From contig OX336338.1 of the NCBI GenBank assembly GCA_946902875.1, positions 9,787,971-9,851,970 on the forward strand: 64,000 nt of DNA, given 5' to 3'. The DNA is from Nematopogon swammerdamellus. Lineage: Eukaryota > Arthropoda > Insecta > Lepidoptera > Adelidae. Below, piece by piece: positions 22,745-33,539 of the stretch (position 1 is the stretch's first letter; the number at the start of each line of letters is the position of its first letter). The notes under the pieces are model-generated. The model saw only the letters and a program-made list of their open reading frames with translations. It made no database searches and had not been told where the DNA came from. The position numbers and the translations under genes are program-made.

Positions 22745-23060
22745 TTGCCTTAGTAGCTTGGTGATCCTATGCATCGGTGTTCGATCGTGAAGGTGAGAAC
22801 ACCGGGCGCTGTCACACTTCAAATGGATGACCGTCGCACTATTGAGGGTGGCAGTAGTGGTTCAGAGTCAACGTAAAACTATAGGTTTCCTTCCCGTTAA
22901 CCTTTTCCCGGACCTGACTAGGTGGTAGTGACCTAACCGTTAATCGGTTTACGGAGGGGATAAAGGTCGGTTGAAACAGCTATGAAAATAGTTCGTGTTT
23001 TCCGCCCAGTTCAGTGTAGCCGACACGTCCAAAGGGAAGCACTACCTAATTCACCCATAT
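22745..23060 (+). repeat. SINE family A, strongly decayed copy
   Basis: Recognisable blocks in order: 'agcttggtgatcctatgca' (head), 'caaatggatgaccgtcgcac' (5S-like), 'aggtttccttcccgttaacc', 'gttcgtgttttccgcccagt' and 'cagtgtagccgacacgtcca'. Heavily diverged and truncated at the 3' end. Confidence 0.55.
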
Positions 23061-23517
23061 TGCGTGTATTGTTGTAGGCAAGTTCTGGCTCCATAGAAAA
23101 ATAAAATAATAACATGGACCGCCGCATTCTCCTAAGTCCATAACAACGAAGTGTAGGTATCGTGTTGGGATGATACGAGTACCTACTAGCGGAGCGGTGG
23201 TGTATCGTCGGAGTGATGTCAGGGACAGCACGGACAGTGGCGGAGGGGCGCGGAGAGATCAAGGGGTGACAGAGAAGGTCCTTACATTTATGCCGATTCC
23301 ATTTTCATCTTGGAAGGATTCGAAAGGGAGCGACGGAAAGTATGTACAATAATAATTTAACTTGTTTTCTTTCCGCAGTTTACGCATACGTTTTACGAGT
23401 ATTTCTGCTCGTACCGCTGAAGGTTGGGAGGATTAGAGGAAGATCGGAGAACTATATTGTAATAACTGTATTTTGAGTAACTGTATTTTTGGACGCAAAA
23501 ACGAACTGACTCACTGA
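23061..23517. other. No gene seen
   Basis: Mixed-composition DNA. The short open frames on both strands carry no motif. Confidence 0.35.
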
Positions 23518-23625
23518 CTACTTAGGCAGACGATAAACCTTCTCGAAGAAAAAGTAAGTAACTAAGGCGACGCCAAAGGCCAAGCTGTATTCTGGAAGAT
23601 GATAAACCTTCTCGATGAAAGTTTG
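23518..23625 (+). repeat. 68-bp tandem core fragment
   Basis: One and a half units: 'agacgataaaccttctcgaa', 'gtaagtaactaaggcgacgc' and a repeat of 'gatgataaaccttctcga'. Orphan fragment of the family at 49637. Confidence 0.6.
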
Positions 23626-23860
23626 CACAACTATCCAGCTCAGCTGAACTCTGTGGTCAGGAACCAGAAGAGATAACTTGAGCTTGATAAAATAAAAATG
23701 AAGGCTGTGAGTCTCAACAGCCTCATACTGCCGAATGTCCATGGTCGACGTTAGAAACCTTATGGGTGTCTTGGCGCGTGGCATATGGCTTTCAATAAAA
23801 AAAACACGTTTAAAGAAAATGCTTTTTGACACAGCAGGGGTCTAAAGTACCTATACATAA

Positions 23861-24259
23861 GGGAACGTTCCCATACCACGTGACCGATTTGGGTGGAGGG
23901 GTTTATCAAAATACCACGCTTGGTCACAGGGGGAGAGGGGGGGGGGGGGGGGGGGGTATTCACCCTGTCACGTGGTATTTCAAAATAACTAATTACAAAA
24001 ATAAACACTTCATTCAAAATAACATTTCAATATTCATTTTGTTTCATACCCATACGGTTGTACAATTGACTTAGCCTACGCTAAGTCAATTGTACAACCG
24101 TAATATTTTGTTTAATCCACGTAAAGACATTGAAAAAGAGCAAGTTTTTACATACCACGTGAAAACTGGGGTGTTTCAAGATACCACACATGGTCACGGG
24201 GGAGGGGGGGGTCCAAAAGTGGCCGCCTAAGATCGGTCACGTGATATGGGAACGTTCCC
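23861..24259. mobile_element. PIF/Harbinger-like MITE, palindromic
   Basis: Both ends read GGGAACGTTCCCATA[C/T]CAC then GTGACCGAT inward, and the element is flanked by TAA at 23858-23860 and 24260-24262, a 3-bp target duplication of the TWA type used by Harbinger. Its centre is a hairpin with 22-bp perfect arms (24054-24075 and 24080-24101) and a 4-bp loop. A 20-base G-run occupies 23937-23956. A second, asymmetric relative is at 53276. There is no coding capacity. Confidence 0.65.
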
Positions 24260-24262
24260 TAA

Positions 24263-25082
24263 GTAGTAATTTTTTTTGTTTTTTTGCTTTTTTATTTACT
24301 TTCTTATATAGATACTGGGTATCCCAGTTCGACCGGATTTAGTGACCACCACGGGATACCTCGTTGAGATTAAGCCTATATTACGTAGGTAAGTTAGAAA
24401 GTTGGATGACCTACCTAAAGTAAAGCATTCTCCTATTCGGGGCGTCCTTAGACTTGTGACCCTCGAATGTTTCCCTTCAGTTCGGATCGAGTTCCGGGAA
24501 CGATCAGTAGATATCGTAGTACACTAACGGTGTACATAATATAGGTTAACTAAATACATTTCGGTACCTACATGTATATTGATCGTTACGGAAACGCAAT
24601 GTTAGTTGAAATTAATTATCATCTTCGGTTCTCTATTTTCCTTCCAATTATATGCCTTCCACCGGGCTACTGAAAAGTTGCCAACATTCCCCTTGATCCC
24701 CTTATAATATTATTAACTTGCTTAATACATTGATGACCCCTAACGGAGGCAGAGTAAGGATAAGAACCCGCGCCCCGGCATTTAACAATTCGTATATAGA
24801 GTGGGGGCCGGGTGGGCCGTGCCCACCCCAGAAGTGTCTCGTGCCCACCCCAGGATGTTGGGTTGCCAACCCAAAATTCTAGGGTGGGCACATAATTTCT
24901 TTTTTTTTTCATTACTACTTTCTAACTAAATCGGAACAACATTGATGATCGTTGGAAGTAGATTTAGGAGCAGATATTTTATTCAAATTGTATTTGCTGC
25001 CAGTTCTCAAGAAATATGTACTTTGGATGTTTATAATTATTTAATTTTGTTTTTTATTTTTGATATTTTTTTTACGTATTAT
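24263..25082. other. No gene seen
   Basis: AT-rich DNA. 'gcccaccccagaagtgtctc' and a nearby inverse ('ctagggtgggcac') at about 24830-24895 form a short inverted pair. No coding feature. Confidence 0.35.
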
Positions 25083-25262
25083 GTTAACCCGGGATATACA
25101 CTGTCACTACACAAAGTTTCGCCAAATACAGTTCAGTGGTTTTTGCGTGATGCGCGTACAGACAGACAGTTTCTCATTTTAAGACACTCTGGTTGGTTTT
25201 TTCCGAATATATTCAATGTACAGACTTTTTTGCATTTACGATTTTATTATATGTATTTTTTT
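25083..25262 (+). repeat. 3' end of a dispersed LINE-like repeat
   Basis: Same family as 3478-3690 (reverse) and 50286-50515: 'gggatatacactgtcactac', 'gtgatgcgcgtacagacaga' and 'attcaatgtacagac', ending in a T-rich run. Confidence 0.6.
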
Positions 25263-25408
25263 TTTTTTATGGTTGAAAATCTTTATTAAACAAAAAGAAA
25301 AATTAAATTAAACAGAAATGTAAGATATATGTATAGATGTATGTATAGATAGAAGATCGAAGATATAAATTTACTTGTTCTTTTTACGTTACGTCACGTA
25401 GGTAAGTA

Positions 25409-25567
25409 CAGTACCCGGCAGTAAGTAATGAACATCGAGCTTTGGAAAGAAACAATCCGGTGTAGAGCGTCGTCTCTGTTGTACAGAGACGTGCGAGTTC
25501 GTGCGACAGAGACGACCGAATTGTCTCTTTCTAAATTTCTATGCTCATTACTTACTGCCGGGTACTG
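25409..25567. mobile_element. Short TIR element, Tc1/mariner-type ends
   Basis: 23-bp perfect inverted ends (CAGTACCCGGCAGTAAGTAA..., at 25409-25431 and 25545-25567). The CAGT...ACTG termini and a TA just left of the element fit Tc1/mariner MITEs; the right TA is not preserved. The interior is itself imperfectly palindromic ('gtcgtctctgt' and 'acagagacgac'). Confidence 0.6.
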
Positions 25568-26429
25568 GCAAGTGCGCTTATTTATACCACGCGGCCACAT
25601 AACCGCGTCTTATTATAGGTACGTACATATTTCTAAGCAATATACCTGTATCAAAATTGGCGGTAACTTCGTATTAAGATCACACGTTGGACGGTGTATG
25701 TACATTGTTGAGCAAGTCGCCCGGTGTGGGTCCTTGCTGTCTGCATAGTGTACCTATATATAGATACTATAATCCACTGTGTGTTGAGTGCACTGGGCGG
25801 GCGCGCCGCGCCGGGCGGGTCCGCCCGGGGCCAGCCTTGAAGCACGCTCGTCTCTTACCCGTGGACCCATCTCTACCTACCCACAGCTATGTTCATTCCC
25901 GTGACAATACTACTATATACCTACCTACTCTCTCTAATATTGTGTAATACCACGAAATAAAGAAAACTCTATAAACACTTAGATATTATTCGTGATTATA
26001 TGAATTGTGATTATTTGCGGTCAAATAACTCTACTTGGAGAACGAAGGATACAATTAAAAAAAAAATACGTTTCGGTTTTCTCTTGCCAAATCTTTGAAA
26101 TTACTTTTGCTAAAAATGTGGGCGACGATGAAATTTTAGAATCTGTTAGAATATTTCTTTCAATATTACCCATAATGAGCGAAAGGGATAACTACAGTTT
26201 GGACTGATCACACCTAACCTAAATACGTATTACCAGGCACCTAAAAACACATTACCCTCCTTTTGGCTTCGCCGTAGTCGGGTAAAAATGGGAAGCACAG
26301 ACTAGCACGTAGTTCTGACATAACAGACGTCATAAGCTGAAATCACGTGGCATCCATCACGGGTTGTATGTTATGTTCGTATTTCCCTGTTTCCTCTTCG
26401 AAACCTGGACCAATTTTTTATAAGCTTTT
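25568..26429. other. No gene seen
   Basis: A GC-rich block at 25795-25835 ('gggcgggcgcgccgcgccgg') and 'ttggcttcgccgtagtcggg' near 26264 are the only distinctive stretches. No gene is supported. Confidence 0.35.
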
Positions 26430-26700
26430 ATTTAACTGCACTTGCTATAGTCTGGGTAAAATTTTGCAACTGAATTTTAAACCAGTTCCACACATCCGAT
26501 TGAGCTAAAATTTTCCACACCCTTTTGGTTTTTGTGACAATACAATCTAGTATTACTCATAATTAAAAAAATTAAAAAACAAAAAACCCGTTTTTTATTT
26601 CACGTTTTTTATTTTTATTACGTTCACCTATTAGTATGGGTCAAATCTTGCAACTGAATTTTAAACCAGTTCCCATCTACCGATTGCGCTGAAATTTTAA
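26430..26700 (+). repeat. Diverged direct duplication, about 190-bp period
   Basis: 'ttgcaactgaattttaaacc' followed by 'cagttcc' and 'gattg.gct.aaatttt' occurs at about 26465 and again at about 26650. Very AT-rich DNA follows to 26930. Non-coding. Confidence 0.5.
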
Positions 26701-26934
26701 AGTATAAGTAGTCAAAATTGTAAAATATATTTAAAAAAATATATATTAAAAAGCATAAAATATAATAATAAATAAATAATTTTTTTTATTAATTTTGTGT
26801 ATTTTTATAAGTTTATGTATAATATAAAATATGTAAAATTAATATAAATATGATAAAAATGTCAAAATAAAGAATAAATAATTGAAAACAGTACTATAAT
26901 GTGTAACAGCGGTAAAAGCCTAAACGAACATAAT

Positions 26935-27140
26935 TTTAAGAGGCGTAATTTTGTGATTAGGTACTTCATCTTTACTTGATTAATTACAAACATAGCTGAA
27001 ACCATTTCGGTTAAACTAGCTTTCTAATACCGTGTTTCTAAAACTGCATTCAAATCGGCCATCCGTTTGGGGGCCACGATGCCACATACAGACAGACGTA
27101 CGCGTCAAACTTATAATAACACCCGTTTGCGCCGGGTCTT
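26935..27140 (-). repeat. 'ccgaagaaaaaagaggggtg' type repeat, reverse copy
   Basis: Minus-strand relative of 6795-7095: 'aacccggcgcaaacgggtgt', the gtctgtctgtatg stretch, and 'ggccgatttgaatgcagttt'. Non-coding. Confidence 0.5.
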
Positions 27141-27210
27141 AAAAATAGGAAAATAAGTTTGTATGGGCAAGACACCGCCGCGCCCCGCCGCGCCGGCCGC
27201 ATTTCCTCTT

Positions 27211-27703
27211 AAGGCGGAAATAAGACTCAAACCGTGCTACCCGAGCACTGATGATTGAAACACGAACCGTATGCAGATGTAATAGGTGCGAGATTCGTTC
27301 TCCTCGCGCGGTGGCTGATACGTCGCGCCGACGAAGAACGTTTGCGCGAAAATCACACTGTATATTAAATTTCACGTGTTGGAAAGATGGAAAACAATAT
27401 TTTTTTCGCTACGATTGTAGGGAAAAATATTATCTATATTTCTATGAGGGTCTTGTATTGAAACAATTGATGTTTCTCAAGATAATTTAACTTGAAAGCT
27501 CGCTTGAAAGTACAATTTTCGTACCTTTCGTTATTTTTGGAGATTTATTTAACACCTTTCCAAAGTAGTAAAATATAGTTTTTTTCGCTATGTTTGTTAA
27601 TTAAAGATCAGTACATAACACATATTTTTTACAGGTTTTTTATCTTTACCAATAGCTCAATAATTTCGTTTAAATTTGACCTTTTGAGTCTTATTTCCGC
27701 CTT
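27211..27703. mobile_element. Candidate DNA transposon with 21-bp perfect TIRs
   Basis: The 21-bp ends at 27211-27231 (AAGGCGGAAATAAGACTCAA...) and 27683-27703 are exact inverse complements, 493 bp overall. The interior starts GC-rich and becomes AT-rich. No clear target duplication and no transposase, so the superfamily is open. Confidence 0.55.
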
Positions 27704-27809
27704 CCGCTGGTTATCTAAAAATGATCCCCGGACCTCGTACAGAATATAGATATTGACAGTGCGAGTTCTGAAAAAAATTTCCAAAGCTTCGCCTTCAAAT
27801 GTACCTTAA

Positions 27810-28010
27810 TTTTTAGGTTCCGTAGCTCAAAAAGGTGAAGACGGAACCTAATGGTGTCCCCACAGAACACCTATTTATCTTTGGGTGTCCCTCATGCAAG
27901 TAACTATTAAGTAATCTGTGCTCATGCGTCCATTCGACTGTTCGTCTGTCACAGGGTCAGGTTGATCGTATATTATTTTGCATAAACTCTAAAACGTTTT
28001 TTTCGCAACT
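27810..28010 (-). repeat. Family C repeat, 3' fragment, reverse
   Basis: 'taggttccgtagctcaaaaa' and 'tcgactgttcgtctgtcaca' are the inverted closing blocks of family C. Confidence 0.55.
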
Positions 28011-28319
28011 ACCCGACCTAGCGTGAACACATCTGAAAAAGGTCTGTGATTTTGTTTTGTTTATAAACAAAGAAATTTAGTATAAATAACAACTAAATTT
28101 AATAAAAACAAATTAAGGTTACGCATATATTGAGCACGCGTGAGGTATACACTGTGCACCTGCGCCGCACTGCTGGGGTTCACACGTCCGCCATCTCACT
28201 ACACGATGACAGGTAGGAATACGCGCTCCAACCTCAAATTGGCGGCCGGGGCTGGCCAAACTCGGCGCCTCCGGAGTCGTCGCGAACAGACACATCATTG
28301 GAAATTATACTCAAATTTA

Positions 28320-28445
28320 TTTTATGGACATTCGGTCGTATGCGGGGGTTGTGAATGCCATGCCGGCCTAAAAGGTGCCAATTCACGCCGGTCTTGAAGG
28401 ACTCGAGACTGTACTTGGGGAAAAATATTGGGCAGGGAGAGCATT
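28320..28445 (-). pseudogene. LINE ORF2 C-terminal scrap
   Basis: The minus strand reads LPNIFPKYSLESFKTGVNWH and then HLLGRHGIHNPRIRPN. This resembles the 'WN.LP...FP..Y....FK..VN..L' ending of Jockey/CR1-like ORF2 proteins. The same 110-bp block recurs at 52660-52778, reading on the same strand. Short and without its upstream domain. Confidence 0.45.
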
Positions 28446-28619
28446 CCAGATTTTACATAATCATATGGCTTAGATATAGGTTCAAATAAAAACAAACATA
28501 TCACTCTTTGTGCTCATGCTAGTCAGACGTTAATGAAATATCACAACCGGTACAGAACCTGCGTGCGCGAGTCCGACTCCCACTTGACCGCTTTTTCCTT
28601 TCACGGTCGTTATTTTTTA

Positions 28620-28870
28620 ACGGCGCTGAAAAAAAGTTGATTGATGCGATACAAAGCGTCGGCGCGGCGAGTGGCGACGCGGGCGGCTCAAAAGTGCTCC
28701 TGGCCCTCTTTGTTCGAGCGCGGACCTTTCTGCCCGCGAATATTAACGACAATGCTACCTCCGCGCCGCACCTCCGCCACGCCGCCGCCGCGCCGCCGCC
28801 GCCGGACGGAGGCTCAATAGCGGGGACCTGCGCCTCGAGCCTTGCGCTGCGCTACCGTCCCATCCGTCTT
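28620..28870. other. CpG-rich island, gene status unresolved
   Basis: A CpG-dense 250 bp ('gccgccgccgcgccgccgcc' near 28780) carrying open frames on both strands (plus 28637-28975, minus 28519-28752). None shows a motif, and I found no convincing splice pair. It may be a promoter island, a GC-rich exon or a repeat. Confidence 0.35.
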
Positions 28871-28980
28871 TCCAACACTAACGCTACATATAACGTTGTC
28901 ACTTGCACCCTCCATTCACGCATTGAGCCTCTATTGAGCCGCTCACCCATCCAGTTACTCTGTAAAGGTTTGTAAAAGTA

Positions 28981-29032
28981 CACGTTTGTACTTGCTTTTG
29001 CGCCTATATGCGCAACAGCAAGTACAAACGTG
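28981..29032. repeat. Hairpin, 16-bp perfect outer arms
   Basis: CACGTTTGTACTTGCT (28981-28996) pairs with 29017-29032, and 'gcgc' pairs further inside. The fold is about 52 nt, with a short loop. Confidence 0.65.
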
Positions 29033-29817
29033 GTATGTACTACGGACTACGCAAACACAACGCAGCCTTCATATTTTTTTAACGTTCGCGAGCAGTTTTA
29101 TTGACCCTTCGTCTTTCCACAGTAATTACATTTCACGTTACGATTAAAATGTTGGCAGTGCCTGCTGCGTAGGTAGTACATATATAGTTACCAGCATACA
29201 TCAATTATGTACCTACTATTTGTTTTTTATTGTAACCGGATTGGTTGGGAGGACTCGAGGCCGGAGTTTCGTGCACATCCATTTTCACCCCCTGTGCAGG
29301 TGCCAGTCCGGCTTGTAGGTGAACTATTGAAAGTCTGGGGAAAGACCATTAACCCGCGACTTGAAGATGTCTGAATTGTAGGAGTAAGGAAATATATTCC
29401 ACGGAAGCCCACCTTTGCACGATACAAGAAAGATTTCGTTTAAAACATCGAGTGGTTCTAATAACTCCTCTGCCAACAAAATAAGATGTTCCACGAAAAT
29501 ATGGCGGTTTCGGAGAATGCGAAGAGGTGATGACTGATGTGATGACTGATGAGGGAAGCGAGTTCTTTGGAGCCGCTGCCACTGCTCGCTTCGCGACTAG
29601 ACATCCTATAACTATCCTCAAATTTTCCTGTAAACATCAGTGAAAACTCCATGTGAATTTATTGAGCAGTTCTCGGCTTATACTGAAACATTGAATCGAG
29701 GCCGGCGGCGAGTGTGGGTGCGTTGTCACAGATCTTAATGTTATTAGTTAGGATGAATAATTTGAAGACCAGTTTCTTTTATACATTATTTACTTTTAAG
29801 TTGTTAGTGTAATTTAA
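29033..29817. other. No gene seen
   Basis: The minus-strand frames at 29227-29621 share peptide-like content across two frames (for example LAPAQGVKMDVHETPASSPP) that could be a LINE scrap, but I could not assign it. Confidence 0.3.
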
Positions 29818-30130
29818 AAGTGGTCAAGTGCGAGTCCGACTCGCGCACCCAGTTTCCATACCAGTTGTGACTATAACATATTATGAGCATACATATATAG
29901 AGCGATATGTTTGTTTTTATTTGAAACTATATCTAAGCCATTGCTGTTTGTGATGGCTAAAAGCTGTCTTCGTGACACCACATTCCAAGTGAGAAAATTG
30001 TCGGAGAACATTAATTCCATCAATGGCAGGCAAATCTCGCGTTGTAAGGACTTCGGTTGGAACAGTGGTTCGGTGCGCGGGAGTCCTCAAAAACTGCTGC
30101 AATTAAAATCAAGACTTTTGCACTTCTTCG
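29818..30130 (+). repeat. Family C head joined to a shared AT segment
   Basis: 'aaaagtggtcaagtgcgagt' then 'gagcgatatgtttgttttta' and 'gaaactatatctaagccat'. The same join occurs in reverse at 28440-28605, so the two form an inverted pair 1.3 kb apart. Confidence 0.55.
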
Positions 30131-30439
30131 AAGAGTTAAAATTTTTATTTTAAGCAATTTTTTTTACCAATCGACCCAGTTAAATATGATGTGCCACTTA
30201 CCTACCGTATAAGAAAATGGTTCGTCTCAAATATCAATGTTGCATTCGACCCCCCCTGTGGGGGCAATTTTAAAATACATTTGGAAAATATTTTCTAAAG
30301 TTTATGCGAAATAATAATATTACCTAATTTCGTACCAAATTTAAACGTAGTACTGTTGTTGTTATTTTCATTACGTAGGTAAAGAGGAACAAGAAACCCA
30401 AAGGGAAATTGTAAAATTGCCAGCATCTTGGAGTATTTC

Positions 30440-30600
30440 GTTCCTCGCTGCCCCCCGACGCGCGCTGTTCCCGCTTCGCGTGCCCCCCCCCCCTGCCCTC
30501 CCGCCTCGCGACGCACCTCTCGTCACCGCTTCTCCTTCCACCCCCCCCCCCCGCCTCCCCCACCCCGTCGCCCCTCTCTTGTCTTCTGCCATTTTATTTT
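30440..30600. repeat. Pyrimidine-rich tract with long C-runs
   Basis: C-runs at 30483-30493 and 30541-30552 lie in about 150 bp that is almost purely C/T with CpGs. The frames read in it on either strand (for example 30371-30592 minus) are compositional. The minus strand has multiple G-runs, giving G-quadruplex potential. Confidence 0.7.
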
Positions 30601-30660
30601 CCGATCAACAAGTGCCTCGTTTTGCTGCCTGATGGATATGTTGGGTGCGTCGACTAAATA

Positions 30661-31544
30661 AAGCCGGGGTCACACAACACTCACCTACAGAAATAAAACC
30701 AACGTACAACTAGAGTACGAAAAAATAATTCCGACGAAAGCGGAATCTGACGGATGTGTACTGGATCGGCGGGCCAAGACCTAAATTTGATGTGGGCAAG
30801 GTACATTTTGCGAGGCCCTCTCTGGTGGCACTAGAGGATGGATTTTATCTGTCGAAATGGATTTCCGCTGCATGAACTTTCGAGGCGCGAGGCCCCTTGG
30901 GCCGCGAGGCCGTGGGCGTTCGCTCACGTCGCCTCGCCCACGCCTTGCGCCGCCTCTGTACGAATGTAAACATCACAAGCGACTGACGGCACGAATAAGC
31001 GTGTGTGACAGCCCGTAGTTTACACGTAATTTCTGGGTTTCCTATAATTTCGTCCCGTCCGTCTGTCTGTTCATCCGTCCGTTCGTTCGTCCGTCCGCCC
31101 GCCCGCTTGTCACAGCCATTTTACTCTGAAAATATTGCCATCTACATTAGCATATACAAATATATATATATAGATAGGAATGAAGGTGTGTTCTATTAAA
31201 CTCTATACAATGGTGTGGTGAGATTAAGAAAAAATAGGGGTGGCACTACATAACTGAGGGATGTAAAGAAAGATTTTAGTGCACATAAACGTAAATTGAT
31301 AAAGAATTTCAAAATGTATTTTTGATTAAGTTAATAGGTAGTTGATGGGATATACGCTTCTAAATTCGTAAAAAGTGTGTGTGTGTGTCCCTAACTTTTT
31401 AATCAACTATATGGTGGAAATTCTGAAAAAAATTGAGATAGTAGAACATAAAAAACACGTTCAACGAAAATGGGTTTGAATAAATGTCGTTTAGTTTTTG
31501 ATACTTTTAAGAGATATTTTCTATTACACCGTGAACGTTCTTAC
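30661..31544. other. No gene seen; simple repeat
   Basis: 'ggcgcgaggccccttgggcc' near 30882 and a (cgtc/tgtc)n tract at 31053-31117 that resembles the family C tail. No gene. Confidence 0.35.
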
Positions 31545-31760
31545 CGACTACGGAACCCTTCACTGTGCGTGGTCCAAAACGCACTTGGCCGATTTTTCCT
31601 TAGTATGCACGCACGTATTGACCGCTCAGTTGAGACATTTATATGACGTTCATGCCAAATTCCTCGAGGCATATAACTTGCTAGTTTCTCGAGCGAGGCA
31701 TATAACTGGCCTAGATCCGATGGGCGTGCCATACGCACTGTTCACTTAGTCTAGGCATGA
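31545..31760 (-). repeat. Family C head, reverse
   Basis: 'actacggaacccttcactgt' and 'acgcacttggccgatttttc' are the inverted opening blocks; downstream body not recognised. Confidence 0.5.
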
Positions 31761-32660
31761 TTGAGTTTCAACGATGGTGTAAATTTTTAACGACTTATCA
31801 CCCTATAATTAGGGCGTACTTAAAAAGGGTGTAATGCAAGGGACGCAGACATCGTTAACATTCCTTTGGAGATAAAAAGAAGAATATTGAACTGTGGCAC
31901 TTCAGGTTAGGATTGTTGTAGACCGATTTTCACGCAAGCGAATGGTGAGGGCAAAAGGTGCTGTTTATCTAATTAAAATTTAAACTTTTTATTGTGCTTT
32001 ATTTCCGGTAGATTCAAAGCAATCTAAGTTTTAATTGGAAATAGGTGTTTAAAGACTGGAGTCATTTATTGTGGAGTACTTCAAATATTTGAAACCAACA
32101 GCACCTCAAGTCATGCGGTATATGTAGGTAGTACCATTGCAGCATTAGATCCGAGGAGTTGGAACCCGGAGTTCAATGTCGGAGTATAATAGTAATTCAA
32201 AATCAGCATATCCTAGCGGCACTGTTTAGTTAGACTGTACTACAGCAGCGTGGGCTTGGGTACATAATACGTGTGCCAAGTTTCTTTCGAATTTGTTGAA
32301 CAATCGGTCGCAAGATTTGAAAAAAATAATAACCACAATCAATAATAAAATACCGTTTAAAACCCGTTAAAAATATAAATAAAAAATATAAACCGTTTAA
32401 CACAATTCCGAGCAAAATGTCAATTTATATTAATTTTCATAACACTCATCTTCGGAAGCACTGCCCGTATTATTTTACAAACACACAGTTGTTAAGATTT
32501 ATTTTAACTTGTAACTGGACCTGTTAAAGCATTAATTTAATTTTTTATTGCGATATGAACACATAAACAAATGTTAATTTTTTTTATTGTTATATTATTT
32601 AATATAGATTTAATTGTAATTACTCTAATGTATATTTAAAAGCTCAATAAAATAGGCGTA
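31761..32660. other. No gene seen
   Basis: AT-rich DNA preceding the CpG island. No supported feature. Confidence 0.35.
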
Positions 32661-32689
32661 AGCTCACGGCCGGAATACATCACCGATAA

Positions 32690-33285
32690 GATGGCGGGTG
32701 AGCACCGGTGGGCCGCCACCGCCGCCGCTTCCGCCGCCATGCGCCACCGCGCCGCCACCGCACCGCCGCGGATAATGCTAAATGTAAGAATGTGGCGCTC
32801 GATACGCCCGACTCGGCGCCCTCCCTACCTGTTGAAAGTCGCCCGCCCGAGCGCGCCAACTTTTCTCCGCCCACCTAAAAATGGTAAAAGTGGCGGCGGC
32901 ACTCACCTGTCGGGCGCCGGTGGATGAAAGATGCTCAGAGGAGCGACGGAGCGCGGCGCGGGCGTCGGCCGGTGTCGCTGAGCTGGTGGAGTGGACGCGA
33001 GCTCTACATCACGCGCGCGAAACTTTCCTGAAGTTTCAGCGGAGCTAGACCGAGCAGCGTACTGCGGAGACGCCGTCCCGAGCCGCAATGAGGCTCGGCT
33101 CGGCTCGTCTCCAGCACGCCAGTCCCTCCGGGAGCCGCGGTGCCCCGCGCGCGCCTCACCCCCCGCCCGCCTCCGCGCCGCGCACTCCGCACCCTGCGAC
33201 AGCTCCGGAGCTCCGGCTCCCGCCCGCCCCGCGCCGCACTCCGCCCGCGCCGCGCCCCTCTCTGCACCCGCTCCATTTTATGTTG
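32690..33285 (-). promoter_or_regulatory. CpG island with candidate minus-strand first exon
   Basis: This is the densest CpG block in the window (about 600 bp). On the minus strand a strong donor occurs at 32906 (ACAG|GTGAGT). From an ATG at 33088 a frame (MRLGTASPQYAARSSSAE...) stays open to this donor, ending in APDR with phase 2, so a coding first exon of about 60 codons is possible; an untranslated first exon is equally plausible. Strong composition bias opens several other frames, including a 156-codon minus frame at 33004-33474 and plus frames. I do not recognise any protein. Downstream exons, if any, would lie below 32690 and were not identified. Confidence 0.4.
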
Positions 33286-33479
33286 CTTATTTAAATTCGT
33301 GAATTTCAGAATGGCCTGAAAGCGCCTACTTTGCCTGGAGGTGTTCCCACATTCATTTATACTAATGCCGGACTCCACGCGCGCACCGGCTTCGATTACT
33401 GATTCTGGGCAAGATAAGGAATTTCTTCTACAGCAATTTACAGTTCTCGATAAACCGGCCATGCCCTGAAACAAAGTCG
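33286..33479. other. Flank of the CpG island
   Basis: Transition back to AT-rich DNA. The string 'gtgaatttcag' at about 33299 is acceptor-like on the plus strand, but no exon follows convincingly. Confidence 0.3.
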
Positions 33480-33539
33480 CTATTTAGTATTTTTAGTTTT
33501 AAGGAAAACATTTATACGAAATTTCACGAGATAGTTTTT

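Noticed and set aside
30371..30592. Overlapping Gly/Arg-rich minus frames
   Set aside because: They arise from the C/T-rich tract and appear in several frames at once.
33004..33474. 156-codon minus-strand frame in the CpG island
   Set aside because: Very Arg/Gly-rich translation typical of GC-rich DNA, no motif. It overlaps the more plausible first-exon frame and continues into AT-rich flank.
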